DNA of 59,984 nucleotides from the NCBI RefSeq assembly GCF_000003815.2, contig NC_049983.1, forward strand, positions 15,874,246 to 15,934,229, written 5' to 3'. This document shows positions 34,691 through 49,300 of the stretch, piece by piece. This DNA is from Branchiostoma floridae. Lineage: Eukaryota; Chordata; Leptocardii; Amphioxiformes; Branchiostomatidae. Position 1 is the stretch's first letter, and every line of letters begins with the position of its first letter. The translations under genes and the position numbers were made by a program. The notes beneath the pieces were generated by a model. The model did not search any database, was not told where the DNA came from, and was given only the letters and a program-made list of their open reading frames with translations.

Positions 34691-34837
34691 CTTCATTAAA
34701 AGTCGAATGGTGATGATATAGATCGAATGTTTTACACCGTAACCAGGAACAAGGAAAGTTACGTTAGCAACATTTATCATTTAACATTGTTGTTTGAAAA
34801 CCGCCCATCAGTAACTTCCTATGTTTATTCTAGAAAT

Positions 34838-34847
34838 GAAATAAATA
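34838..34847 (+). promoter_or_regulatory. Candidate TATA-like box of gene B
   Basis: GAAATAAATA lies about 140 bases before the gene B start codon. The same 10-mer lies at 53714-53723, 132-156 bases before the two possible gene C starts. Shared position and sequence suggest a core promoter, but no transcript start can be read from the sequence. Confidence 0.3.
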
Positions 34848-34987
34848 GCAGCACAGTCTGCCCAATTGCTGTGGGTCTCTTTTGCAAGTACAGGAAAGGG
34901 GCGGCTGCGAACTCACGACTGTAGAAGACTTGAGTGCAGCATTCCATAGCGAGAATTCTACGGATGCTGCTGTGTGGTACCTTCAGA

Positions 34988-37375
34988 ATGCGCGGCGTTG
35001 TCTTTCTGGTTCTCCTGGCGGTGCTGCCGAGTCTGTGTGTAGCAGACCTGTCAACAGCTCCCATCACCACCGACTGGATCCCGAGGGTCAGCAGGAAGAT
35101 GGTGAAGTTTGCCGAGTCCCAAACCGGCGCGCTCCAGCTAGCCAAGGCGTACGACGAGAGGCTCAACTTCACTGAGATTCAGGTACGTACTGCCCCTCTC
35201 TTTAACTAGCAGTGACCAGTGTCAATTAAGATTGTGCCCTTAACAGAGGTTGTGCTGCATTTAACTATGCTGGTATTATAACGCTATGACCCTTTTCGGA
35301 CAGGGCTTTTCCATTGGCCAGGTCCGTCCCCTGTAACTCCTGGCTCTGTGTAATCCTCAAGGGCGAAGGTTGACAATACCATCGATTTGTTGCAATTAAC
35401 ACATTGAGCCATGGAAACCATTGAATGTAGATGGTAATGTCTGGTTAGAGAGAGATTGCGCGGTATCCTCTTGTGGGGATGTCCATACCTACATTTATAA
35501 TCCGTCTTTAAATGATCGGCATGCAGATGGGATTACTAGCATCTACATGATACATCTTGCCCATTGACCATACAATATCTCCATATTATATGTAATTATT
35601 CCTTCACAACATGTCTCCAAACATGTCTTTGATAATGTTTAACAAACTAGAGTTCGGCGACCTCATACCTCCATGAAATATTCAGAGCTTTTGTAACACA
35701 ATCAACATAATGTATGCATAGTGTTGTTCATCACTGACCAACGTACAAATGTCACAATATCAAAATACCATCATTAATCATAAATTTTGCAATTTTTTAC
35801 AAAATTATGCAAATAAGTACCACATTACCATATTTAGTATCTGCGTATATTCCACCTATCATGATTAACATGTGTTACATTTATTGAAGTCCAGTTATTG
35901 AAAACAATGGAATTACACAATTTCCTCATTATTTATGCGAATAAGGCCTCATTTGCATAACATGTATATCATTTTGAACATCTTAGTCTAAGGTATCCGC
36001 ATGCCTAATATGATGCCAATCCATCAATCCTTTCTGCAGTTATCCTCTTTGGAATGACTTGACAAAAACGCCCCTGCAGTTCTGAAATTGCATGTTAGAG
36101 GGCTGAAACCTGCCCCACTTTGTCATGACACTAAAAGCTATCTACCACCTAAATGTCAAGACCATATCACGTCCGGGACAAGAGGTAGATAGAAAAAACT
36201 GCTATGATAGAATCTTCTCATCAATTATGCAAATGATATTTTGCAAAATTAATATTAGTATTTCATTTTGTACAAAATTGAAAATCCATTGTTCCCTTCT
36301 TGAGTTATCGTCTTCAAAAGTTTTTGACAAAAATGCCCCCGCTATCCCAAAACTAGCCGCTAGGGGGCCCAAACTTATTTCTGAGTACAAGTGCTATCTA
36401 AAACCCCAAAATCGTGGCCATAGCTTGTTCAGAACACGAGATAGCAAACCCAGAAGTTGCGCTGCAGTACCAAGGGAAGTCGCTAGGGAGCCCAAAATCT
36501 AATAATTTCCAGCTTTAATCACACACTACCAACACACTAAGTATGAAACCAATTCACCCAGCCGTTCTTGAGTATTTGTTTGCACACATGTACAGACACA
36601 CACACAGGCAAACGCAGGGTAAAATATAACATCCATGACATTTCATGGAAGTAATTACAAAAATCTGTACCCATTTGTTTAAAAAATAAGTGTGAGAATA
36701 CCTTCAGTTACTAAGATTGTTCCCGTTTTAACAACTTAGATTGACGGCGTGGCGCAGCTCCATCTGCTGACCCAGGCAGCAGGAGACCGGCTGAAGAAGT
36801 GCCGGGAGATCCTGGAAAGGAACAAGGCTGAGATAGAAGCCTCCCATGCACAGGGTCCGACAGGGGGCGCTCCTGCTTCTGACTGCTGCGACAACCTCGG
36901 CCAGCTGGAGTACGACCCGAGGTTCCTGCAGCAGATTGTTAACGACAGCTGCGCTACTTTTACTGCAGGTAGTTGTTTTCTTTGACTTCGATTTTATATA
37001 TTTCAAATTAATGAATCGTTATTTACTCGTCACAAACCTGATGTTACATATTTTATGTACACAGTAAGGAGCATGTCACCCTTCAAAAGTAAATATTTTC
37101 TATAGTATATCGGAGATGGAGATATCTAGAGGCATTCTATAGTAATAACATAATTTCAAGTTTTCAACTTTCAAATTAAACATGTGGACGTGTGGATATA
37201 TTCTTTGCGTAGGTACCGGTGATAACACAGTCCGGCCGCACGTCTTCGACACCATGAAGTCCAACATACATGAGATGTCTGGGGTGACCTGGCAGTATTA
37301 TGGCGCCAAAGAGGGCGAGTATCACCAGTTCCCCAAGAACGACAGGTCATGTGAGGGCAATGATCACAGGTTCAG
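34988..37375 (+). CDS. Gene B exons 1-3: signal peptide and VWA_N-like region
   Basis: Exon 1 is 34988-35182 (65 codons), exon 2 is 36740-36968, exon 3 is 37213-37375. Cleavage is expected between VA and [11 protein letters not shown]. The sequon NFT closes exon 1 and NDS lies near the end of exon 2. DCCDNL in exon 2 supplies paired cysteines. Exon 3 reads [15 protein letters not shown], where genes A and C read GNGDNTVRPNVYD, so B is the outlier in this part. Confidence 0.88.
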
Positions 37376-40300
37376 GTAAATGAAACTTATTTTAGCATTA
37401 CAATGATTAATAAGCCCAATAGCCATGTTAAGTTAATATTTCCTGATGACAATGGCTGATATGTTATTTTATGCTCTGAAAAGTTAACAAAGGCTGCAAA
37501 ACGTTTATAATAACGTTTGCCAATTAATCCAATGCTACAGAAACTGGTACGTAGGTGCTGCCTCCCCTAAGAAGAAGAACGTGGTGATCGTGATGGACGT
37601 CAGCGGGTCCATGAGGGAGCCCCAGGCAGGACCGGAGGAGCAGAACAGACTCAACCTGGCCAAGCAGGCAGCTCTGACGGTACTGGACACACTTACACCG
37701 AGGGACTGGGTGAGTTTAGGCGACTTCACTCAGGCGAATTAACATCTATGGTAAACAGCATACAACCATTGCGTGGACTTAGAAATTACACAACAATCCT
37801 TATGCTTACAACCATCTGTTTCTCACTAGGCAGGAGTGGTTGCGTTCAGTGCCCGGGCAGAGGCACCAGAAGGCTGCTTGGGAGACAGTCTGGGAGAAGC
37901 CAACCCAACTAATATCGGGATCATGAAGGACTTCATCAACCAGCGTGTGCCTGAGAGTAAGTAATACCTTGTTTTTGATTGTCTAGGAAATTCAAGTAGT
38001 CATGTAATCCCATATGTCAGTTTTCTTGAAAATGTATTTGTGACTATCAAAGGTGCCCATCAATGGTTATCTCTGTTGACACTTAAAATGAACTTCCTGA
38101 CAATTCTATAACAACTGACAAATATTTCTTGCTTGTCCTCTGTAGCCATCACTGTATACGCCGAAGGATTCAAGAAAGCCTTCAACATGTTCTTTGAGTC
38201 GAAAAACAAGAAGCCGGTAAGGAATTATTTTCAATACCTATCAATAACCAACATTCCCCATATTTTGATATCTCGTGTGCAGCTGATTGTGTGATATCAA
38301 TCGATTCATTTTAGCTACCTAAGGCGATTATACAGTTTTCTGGCCCGTCTTTTCCTTGTGGTAAAATCAGGTTTTTTTTTCAATAAAGCGTTAATGATCA
38401 TGACGGTTATGATGTAACGCTTGTCCAGCGAACTATATAACCGCCGACAGAATTAGGCGGTAATAGATCAGTTGCAAGGTGCCATGTCGCCGTACAGACT
38501 GGGCTATTAATACTGTTAAATGTTATCTTATAGCCAAATTAACCCATGGCCCAGGCTTTTGAGGCCCGCGGTCAAAACTCTTGTAACTCCTAAATGACTT
38601 ACTATATGTACCACATTTACAGAGAATGATAAAAGAGGTCAACAACATAAAGATGGTATAAAATTTTATAGCCCTATGACGTAATATGACGTCATTATGA
38701 CATCACCCACGTGACTGTATTTCCTGGAACCATAGATAACTTTAGGTGTATTCCCAGAAACATTCAATGTAGTGTAACAGCAAGTGTAGATAACAAATGC
38801 CAATAGCAATGTCAATGACGTCAAAATGACTGATGCTGGAATTGTCAAGGAGATTAGATCCAATCAACAAAGAATAACGGCAGTTTCGTATTTACCAAGG
38901 ATAATGACGTCTCCAATTTATGAATATCCCACAGGAGCAGTTTGAAAACTGCCAGAACATCATCATCTTCTTGACTGACGGACAGCCAACAGATATCTAC
39001 TTCACTCTAGACGACATTGTGAAAGGCCAGGATCTCATGGTAAGGCAAGATCAAGCGACATTTGAAGGCGTGCATACACAAACAGGTCATGTATATGCAA
39101 TACTACGTAAGGGTTGAGTATATGTAGCGGTTTGCTTGATTTAAGAAGTATATCTATTTTACATTGGCGCTTGCCACTCAAAGGACTCAGAAGACCATAG
39201 TCTGTATCTGTTTTAGAAAGCAAAATTAAACGTTTGATTGGCTTTTCACACAGGAGCGTTCTGTACACATCTTTACCTATGGACTGGGCGCTAATCTCCA
39301 GTGGGCCAATAGTGGTTGGTACAATGACCCAAGCCGACCGTGGGTGCAGTTACCGGCTTTAGATTTCCTCGCCACCATCGCAGACCAGAACAACCGGCAG
39401 ATCCCGGGAGCTGTGGAGTGGACGGTAGGGACCTCTTTAGTTAGTCAAGTACTTTTTATATCGGCTGGCTTTATATCGAGTGTCTGACCGTTCTCAAATC
39501 AAATATAAATTCAAGCGTTACGTTATAGTGTAAATGTATATACACTCCGCAAATATCAAACTTAACACGTTTTGGTTGTTCTTTTCTCCACCAGAACCGA
39601 TACTGTGAAAATGGAATGTACGGATCATGTTTTAGTGCAAACAGGGATCCTCAAGGTGTTGGACCGTGGGGCAGGACAGAGTACATAGGTAAGTGTCAGG
39701 ATTGTGTGTGAATGTAGATGGCTTACTGGTTATTAAAAATCAATTTGCACGTATCAATATCTACTACTTTTTAAATACACTGATAGATATTTCGAACAAG
39801 TGTTAACGCCTTCGTTCTGCCGTGCGCACCTCCAGATGACAACGAGGGAGACAAGCTGAAGACCATCATGGGCAGCTACTACGACTTCTTCCCGTTCTCA
39901 TCCGACCCTGCGCCGACCTACTCAGTACCAACCAACGACGAGCATCTCGGTATGTTCACATACACACACATATACCAATAACATATTCCGATTGATGGAT
40001 AAAGACTTCCTTCAACATTCAAATTCTGCGCATGTAATGTATAGTGGGTTAAGCTCCGGTCACAGATAGCCGAACTAGGCTCCCAAACACTAGCTGACCC
40101 TTAACAGAACCAGAACCAGTAATCTAAACAGTTTTAGGTCACACCTATCATTTAGCACCGAACATGTCCCGAGCATACATGTCCTGAAATGTCCAGACCA
40201 TCCTATTAATGACCTACTCCAGACCATCCCGAACTCTAACCGCAGACTGTCGAATTTCTCCTGACTGATTCCCAACCGATTGTTCACCCTCTCATGACTT

Positions 40301-43300
40301 AAAATAGACATAATCAGCGATTTTTCAAAAGAATGGTCATTTGCGTCTTAAATAAAAATAATCTATTCATTGAATACAACCTGTCAGTACTGCCCTGACG
40401 ACTGCCGTTTTATAACACGCTGTTTCTATTCCAGGCCTGGTTATAAATGCCGCGCTCCCAACCATCGACACCGCCGGCACGTTCTTCGGTGTGACGGCCG
40501 TGGACATCTCCATGGACATCGTGTTCCGTGAGATCGCCAACTTCAACATCGGCAAATATTCCTACGCCTTCCTGGTGGACAGAGAAGGTGAGTTGCAGTT
40601 CACATGGTGAATCGAAAGTGTTGCACAACTAAGATTATATTTGTTGAGAAGAGATGTAAACTTAAACTTATTGATATCCACTTCTTTAGTACGACGACTT
40701 TTTATTCCTATAGTTCATAATGGCATATTACTTGATATGTAATTTGCTATTGAATCAAACACTAGGACTAAGTAGAGGAATCAATTTGTGACACATGTGG
40801 ATAAATTTGCATATGGTATAATCTCTTCATATCTCTACAGACGGCCGAGTCCTGATCCACAGAAACCTGCCCAAACCGATGGAGTGGAGATCAGAACCGA
40901 CTTTCCTCGGGCTGGAGGCGATGGAGTCAGCCCTTAGATCACGGGAGAGAACAAAGATTCTCAACGGAGACAGCGGAGACTATTATACCATGGTGAGGCA
41001 GGTCAATAATCTTGCTTAGATGAAATCCATTTTTCTAATCCTAATAGTAACAATCATACAATGTCGATGCGCCAAATAGCAATTACTCCTGCAACTTAAT
41101 ATGATTGTGGAAACAGTCAGAAGTTTCAAATAAAATCTTTCGTCAGTCTCACTGACCAAAGATAACGGATGTTATCTGAAACTCCTGACAGTTTCAAAAT
41201 CATATCCAGTTATGGGGTAATTGCTATTTGGCGTAACTTATTTTCTGAATGTCTAAACTTCATCGAGGAATCATACAATGGTTTGTTTGAAATATGCCAA
41301 ATTAACTACAATATAAGAAGCAATAATGACGAAATACCAATGAAAGCAAAATGTTGGTCGCACTTTCATAATAATATATCTGTATTCTATGCAGGTGAAA
41401 GTCCCCATTGCCCGTGGAAACGCCCAGTTCGACGGAGCCGTGACCATAGAGAAAGCTGCAACCTTCTACTACGAACCCATTCCTGACACCAAGTACAGCG
41501 TGGTGTTGTGTCATTTTGAGGATGATGAGACCATTGCCATTCCTGCCGCGGTAAGTATTACTTACTGTTGGACAAAAACTACAAAAAAAATGAAAATAAT
41601 GTAACTTTATGACAAACATGCACCTACTAGTATGATACGTATCGAAACATTGGATCTAGAACAATTTATTTCTAAATTATGGAGTTTTTTTTTGTCTTAC
41701 GCTTTTTCTTGATAGCTAGGATGAATTGATATGATGTTTTTCTGTTGAAATGAGAATAGTGTTGAATGCTCCTGACAAATGCGGATGATCATGCTAAAGT
41801 GCAGCTAGTCTATTAAAGCACCATATATCTACATATCAACTTTTATCATTTGCCACATAGGTAAAACAAGAAAACACGGGCGACCTGTACCACCGACTGG
41901 ACCTGCTTTACATGAACAACGCCACCGGTGATACTCAGTTCTGTAGTCTGTATGGAGAGTACGCCACACCTGATGAGTCAACTATCAAGGTACAGTGCTT
42001 AGTTTTGCCATGTGTATGGCGCCAACTCTAGTGCAGAATTATTTATTTTTCTAATATGTATCACCACGATATTGCATCCCCTTCTGTTTCATAAGAATTA
42101 GATCGGTCACATTCAGAGGATTTTTAAAGTGCAAGAATATAGTATATTGTACAATGTGTAATGTAAATGACGAAATGTTTTAACACCATGCCCTCTTTCT
42201 GTTTTGTGCTTTCTATGCATTTACAACAGCTTAAAGAAGCATTGCCTATTACATTGAAACAGCTCACATATGAAGCCATCTAGTAAATACTTATGTCATA
42301 TTTCAGGACTTCAACACTACCACTATGAGTATCATGTGCCATATTTTCTTGATATTTCCAACTCATAGTTCCCACCTGAAGCCTTTGTTGATCCTGTCAA
42401 CTACCTGGGCACCTCGGAGACGTTCGATGACGTTGTCGACATTGAACTCTTCATCAATGATGTTGTCGGCTTTGCTGCTAATCCAGGTAAACTTTTAGAC
42501 GGAAATATTTATTTAGGCTAACACAAAGTCGCTATTTAAATCGTTGTAACAGTCTGCTTTTATTCTAATGCACATTGATTGATGTACCCACCTATATCAA
42601 TTATCAAAACATTATTACTGATTACATCAAGGGCTGTTAGATGGAGTCCGAACTGACGCGATCCTGTCGGCTGAGATTGAGCAGTACTGGAGAGAGAACG
42701 GCCAGGAATCCCTGTGGAGGTTAGGCAGCCGTGTTGACACTTCATCGCATTGACTTTCTTTTCATGTAGGGAAAGCAAGCTTTTTAAGCCGCCTTAAGGT
42801 ACATGCTAATGCCCATTTATGTTTGACAATTAGGTTGATTTTTAGCTCTCAATCTTTTCAATTGTTGACAGATACTTCGGCACAGAGAACGGTGTGTTCC
42901 GGATTTTCCCCGGGATCATCACAGACAAGCGGTACGACCCGACCCGGCAGACATGGTGAGTCTGTGTTGAGAGTTCATAAGAATATAATGGACGCTTCGT
43001 ACAAATCAACCATTAAGCTTGTCTTTGTTTGTAAAGTCTAGAAAGGTACTACTCTTTTCCCATTTATGACAATGTACTTGCAAGCCATTCCCATTTCAAG
43101 ATAACGTTAACAGAAGTACAATCTATAGAAAAGACGAGGACAAAATTAAACGTTTGCTTCCATCTGCAGGTATGCGCGCGCCCTGATTAGACCTGAAGAC
43201 TACACCTTCTCCCGTCCGGTTCCCAGTCCGTTCGGCGGCGGCAACATGGTCACCATCAGCAGGGTCATCTACCATACCAAGTGAGAGTCGATCATTCAGG

Positions 43301-46300
43301 TTCTGTTTTTCATGTAGCAGAAAGTTTAACCCTTTTTACATCTAAAAATGTCAAATTGTGAATTGGCGTTATTTATTAAGATAATTGTTTTCAGAACTAA
43401 CGAGGTGTTAGGAGTCATCGCTGCTGACATCACGGAGAAGTATTACTACTCCATGCTGTACTCGGAGGTTAGTAGCAACATGGATGGATTTGTTAACAAA
43501 ACATAGTTGGTAAGACGTCAAGCTAGCATTGTATGTTTTTATTAACCCTCAAGCACCCGACCTTTTTTTGCGACTAAAATGACCGAGTGGGGTCCAAACG
43601 GACCCCAAAATGTTTTGTTCATAAAATCTCAGTACCATTTCTTATCGGCGATCATTGTATATACATTGCTTCGTCAATGTAAGAGGAAGATTTTGAGATG
43701 TTAAGGTGTTGCTAATTCCAACTCATTATCATAATGTATGCAAAAGTTCAGAAGGACCACGTTTTGCACTAAACCTATTCCGACCAGATAGGGGAATTTT
43801 GAGGCCCTCAGCAACATTTATGTCGCATAACTCATGAACGGCTAGAGCTAAAGCTACGAAACTTGGTAATTTATCACAAAATATTGTTTGCAAAAGTTTT
43901 TGGTCAATAAAGTAAGTTTATCATTTTTGGCGGTTGCCATGGCAACCATATTCCAACAGGCATATTTTTGCCAAAATTTGACAATTTCAATTTAAACAAG
44001 GTTTTCTTGGTAAACTACACCTGTTTTCTGACAACAATTAAATTCTATGAAATTCAATGTAATTTTCATGACTCAAAAATTATAATTTATGCTAATTTCA
44101 TGACGTCATTGGTCAAAATTCAAGATGGCCGCCCTGATTAGGCGAATGACGTCATTATGTCGTCATATTACATGTTGATGACACAGAAATTTTTGTGATG
44201 ATTTACGTTTACATTCTTATTATTGTCTGAAAGTTTGGTAGTCATACTGTAAGTGGTTAAGGAGTTAGTGTCCAAAGTTTGTTTTAAAAACTGCACATTT
44301 TTGCTGGGGTCCGTTTGGACCCCAGAGGGATTGAACACAAACTTTCTTTATAATTTCCACATTATTGTACCAATCTTTGCGAAAACTTAGGAGAAGGTAT
44401 AAGACATATTGTGTGACAAAGTCACGGAAGGATTTTTTCTTCAGATCAAAAATGTTCAAATGGCACTTCAAAATGTACGCCTGGGGTCCAAATGGACCCC
44501 ACTCGGGTGTTTGAGGGTTAACATTGATTTTCATATGTTGATACCAAAATAGATATCAAATTTCTAACGTGTAAGCCTTTCTTCAAGTGTAATTTGATAC
44601 CCTAATAATGCATTATACCATATGGTTATAGGTCCCCGAGTGCCTATCTGATGAATATGACTGTTTCCTGTTGGACGACAGTGGGTGAGTGCCATGACAT
44701 CATTTGGACCAGCATAATTGTGCATGTAAATTTGGGGTTATTTTGAAGTAAGAGAATCTAAAAATTAAATGCCGCATCTTGGACTGTGGTTTTGGATAAC
44801 GCTTAGAGACATAATTCATGGTGAGTGAATTTATGGTGAGTTTCTTCCCTTGTGTTGGAACAAAGTTTAAACTGTTCGCTATGACATAATTCAATATTCC
44901 AAAATCTATATTACAGGTGGATCGTACGAATTGACCTTTCATGTACAAATTTCAAAATGTTACTATTACTAGAATTCTGTTAATCCCTTGACAGCAATCT
45001 CTTTCCCGATGACTTATTCCGTTTTCGAACGAGAACAGTTTATAGTCTAACTAGCTTCACACTGTACATTGTGTTAGGTACTTTATGGAGTCGCTGGACA
45101 ACACAACAACCTACTATCTGTCAACATTCAACAACAACACCCGGGACATGGAGCACGATCACCTGACTCACAGGTTCCCCTGGCTGGCGAAGACTCTAAT
45201 CGTCAGAGGGGAATATCTCAGGGTAAGGACAATCAGAATATACACACATAGTGATATTAGTATACACAATAAGATCATAAGATATGTTGACATGTCATTC
45301 TTATCATGCTGCACACGTCATGAAGTCATCGCTGCGTGTGAAGCATGTCATCTTGATTCCTGTGACCTGGAGGTCAATGGGCTAACACATCGTAATCATC
45401 ATCTTCATTATCCTGACGGTCAAGGATGTCCAACACATACCATCCTAGTAGTAGTGCATATATTAAGTAGCTAACTGATGCATTGCTAATGTATTACCAA
45501 CCCTGCAAAAACTGCAGTACCTAAACATCTTTACTCTAATGTTACAGTCCGAATGGTGCAACAACTATGCTACCCAGAAATCGCAGTTGTTTTACGACAC
45601 AACTGGGTTCATCGGCCTGGAGGTCACCACCGGCCCGCCGTGTTACCAGTTCGCCCTGCATCCCATCAACTCCACCAACACCTTCATTCTGACCCTGCAC
45701 AACCGGCATACCTACAACTGTGATGACCGTCCTATCATAGTCGGCGGCAACCAGGTTTGGGACAACAGTCAGGTTGTACAGCTTTGCTTGCTTCGCGTGT
45801 TTGGGAGGAACTAGACTCATGCAGATGTTCTCACCATAAAGTCTGCACCACCTGGTCACATCAATAGATAATATGTGCACCATTCACACGTCTGTCTAAA
45901 ATTCTAACTCCTTACGTGCACCCAAATATCTAAATGCACCACTGCATAAAATGATTAAAGAATAAGTGATAACTGTTGTGGAGTATACAAATCTGGGTAC
46001 GCCTTCTGCAAAAATCAAAGCGTACGTAGATTCAACAGTAGCTTTAACGGTAGGCTCCCGTCTGTCCTTGATGAAATCTCTGCAGTACCCAGAGTTGTAC
46101 ATTCCTGTGGTGTCCTCCATTGTCCTGCATTGTCAAGTCTTTTCTATTGTCGAGTCCTTTCTGTAGAAGATCACTTCAGACTACAACATGATGATGTAGA
46201 AAAGTGTTCACCTTGTTGTGTAACCGTGCAGCGCTTTTGCATGTGTGTCACATTTTGTGAATGACGAGCTAATTGATAGTCTCGACAGAATGACTTAGAG

Positions 46301-49300
46301 ACTTCGTGGTTGTACTTGGATGCCGGTAAGGTTGTGACTGTTGGATGCAAAAGCTTTGAATCGAACAGTGTTTATGAAAGAAGTAACTTTGCAGAAATAT
46401 GATCCGAGAATAGTTGTGTACAAAGAATTCTCCTATATCCAGAAGTATGATTGTTTTACAGAGACATATTTTTTAACTTGAAGATGGTCTTACAGGCATA
46501 TGAGGTGACATTTCGGAAGGGACATTTGGCCAGAACTCTCTTCAGAGTCACACGTTTATCGCTATTATATCGCAAGGATGATAGGAGATTGAAGCAATAC
46601 ATTTTACACTATGATTTCAAGTATTGTATATTGATACTACAAATAAGATTGTGTTGAGAATGGGAATATAATTTTTGATTTGCGAATGGGTTTTCACCCG
46701 ATAAAAGCACATTTAACTGATATATGTTCTCTTCTCCTTTCTTAGAACTGTTCCTGCAATGATATTTGCCAAACATGTAGTACAGAGGAACTACAAGTTT
46801 GTCAGGTAAACTTCATGTGTGGATCTGGAGAAACATAGTGCATGATAGGAACAACAAATCGATCAATTTATTAAGAAAATAATGATGAAAATTGTAAGGC
46901 TGAAAAAGTGAAAATGGCAATGTAAACATTAAGCTAATGCTATACTTTAATTTTCTCAATCTTAATGTTTTTTGTACCTTTGTATGTTACGGTGCCTATG
47001 TTTTGTCTGGTTTTCGTTTTCTACATGCGACCTATTTGTGTGTTTTATTTACAAGCATTTTATTAATTTCTTGTTCCAGTGCCCCTGTACTTGCGACTGG
47101 AACTACGAGTCCTGTACCAATGAAATCCTCCGTCTTCTGTCCGACATCCCCTGTCCTCGTGAGTAGAACCAAATCGATGCAACCTTCGTTTTAACGAAAA
47201 TCCATTCTTTATACGCACTGTTTATTGTTTATGAAAGCGCAACTGTAAGGTGTTTTTTTAGGTCTTGCTTCCGTGTTGCCCTTGCCATTCTGTCTACTAC
47301 AGCTGCATGTAGTTTGGTGTCTTTTTCTTCTACGAAAGTTGCCTTTTGTTAGCTTTGTGATGCTATGATTTTGAAATTATAGAATTACAGTAATACGTTT
47401 CTAATTTTAGCCCCTCCCGAGGATATGACCACTCGACGACCTGGGCCTCCTTACCCACCTGGTCCGGAGCTGAATTACTGTGAGGAGAGATGCAGTACAC
47501 AGTAAGTTATTGTGAACATGGTTGGCAAACTATCCAATGCATTTGGTGATGTCATTTCTTTTGTGTATTTTTAACACCTTATACATAGACTCATGAGCAA
47601 AAAACCGCGTGTGGGTAACTGTTTTGTAAGATGCATGTACTTTCCACCGCGAAACCGTAGAGGACGATTGAATGTATCTACAATCAGTCTGATGGAAACA
47701 TACATCAGGGAAACATTTTACCATCTAATCCAACACTCGTGTCTTGTCCGTCACAGATCCGACAACATCACATGTGAGTCTCTCTCACATTGTCAGTGGT
47801 GTAAGGAGCTGGATCCTCCCGTCTGCAAAGAGACCTGCCTTCCGTAAGCTATTATTACAACGACCGACGTCATCTTTCTGCCCCCACCCCCATGATGCAA
47901 TTCTCTCTATATATAGATATAGATGTATTCTCTCTAGATATAGATATAGATGTAGATATATGCAAAGAGATTGATTGATTGATTAATAGATGGATGGATA
48001 TTCAGATAAGAACATCAGCTTAGAAGTAAGAATAAAGTCTCAAAAATGAACATATCAAAGACAACCTATATATTTATAATAGTTAGCATTTTTAGTTGTT
48101 ATATTTTATTTTTTTATTTACTGGACATGAACTTACAATTGCGATTAGAACAACGCCGGAACCAACGACAGCTGCTGAGATTACAACGAAGATGACGGTG
48201 GGGCCAACGACAATCGTTGTAACAGAGGGAATAACAACTCCGATTCCCCCTTTGCCTGGTACGTTCCAATGCACCTCTGCTGACAATCTCATACAAACGA
48301 CCTTATCTAAAATGTTGTGTTCCTGACTAATTCCTGACTTCGTTGTCTCTTCTCTATGGTGGCATGTCAAATAATTAAATTCTCTGCTTGGAAAGGGTAC
48401 CCCAGTATTATGATAGATGTCCTAAAGTGACGAATTTAGAGTTGTCGTTACTTTATTCTATCTTTGTCCTTGTTAAATGACACAGAGGCGTGCTCATACC
48501 CTTCATTCCCGGTCCTCTGAATAATTGCATAGCAACCTCGATGCCCATTCCAGGGTGTCACAAAGCTTCAGACAGACGAGTCCCGATGCGATTGTGGTAA
48601 AGCCGCACTGTGCATGTGGGTGATTATCTTGGAGCTGTGTTGGCCCACTCCGGTGCACTTTCTGGAATGATTAGTGACAGTGCTGCATTATTCTTCAATA
48701 CTGACTTGTTTTAACTCTGTCATGTCTTTTGTCGTAGTGTCTGGTAGCTGTTCGAGCAGTCCGTGTAAGTCAGGAGGTACCTGCCAAGATGACGTGAACG
48801 GCTACACCTGTGTCTGTCCCCCTAATGCTGCCGGCAGGAACTGTGAAACAGGTTAATTGCTATAGCATGTCACCTGAAGAAATGATGATATTGGACATTA
48901 TTACGAGTATGTCTACTTGTACATAAAGTACTGGCGAAAAAGAAAAGAAAATGTTTCTACTTCTTTCCTTGTTTCTTTTTCTATGTCACGATTTCTTGCA
49001 ATTCTGTATGAAACTACAAGAATACATGCATCAACTGACAATGGACATGAGAAATTAAAGTACCAAACTAATTGCTTAGTAACACCCACCGGGAAGCTAT
49101 TTGAAAAATCTACCTCGTTTACAAAAACATTCGTTTTTTCAAACACTTGCTTTGTTTCCTTTTTCTTCTTTAGTTTGGCAGTCCGACAAGTGTTATCGAT
49201 TCTCGGACGACAGCCTGTCCAATCAGCAGGCGTCCAGTGCATGTGTAAACATGAACGGCCACCTTGCGGATATCCAGGACACTGCACAGCAGCAGCTGCT

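Larger units (their letters stand above)
31629..34987. promoter_or_regulatory. Shared 5' intergenic region between divergent genes A and B
   Basis: The start codons of A (minus) and B (plus) face away from each other across 3.36 kb, so this region must hold both promoters. No conserved coding exon is seen in it; the short open frames do not resemble any family I know. The B-proximal part (about 33.9-34.7 kb) consists of imperfect local repeats, and TTTGCATCAATTAAC near 32708 recurs upstream of gene C. Confidence 0.5.

Noticed and set aside
38680-38712. CRE-type enhancer in gene B intron 6
   Set aside because: TGACGTCA-like motifs are also present in the transposons of this window, so I could not separate a regulatory signal from repeat-derived sequence.
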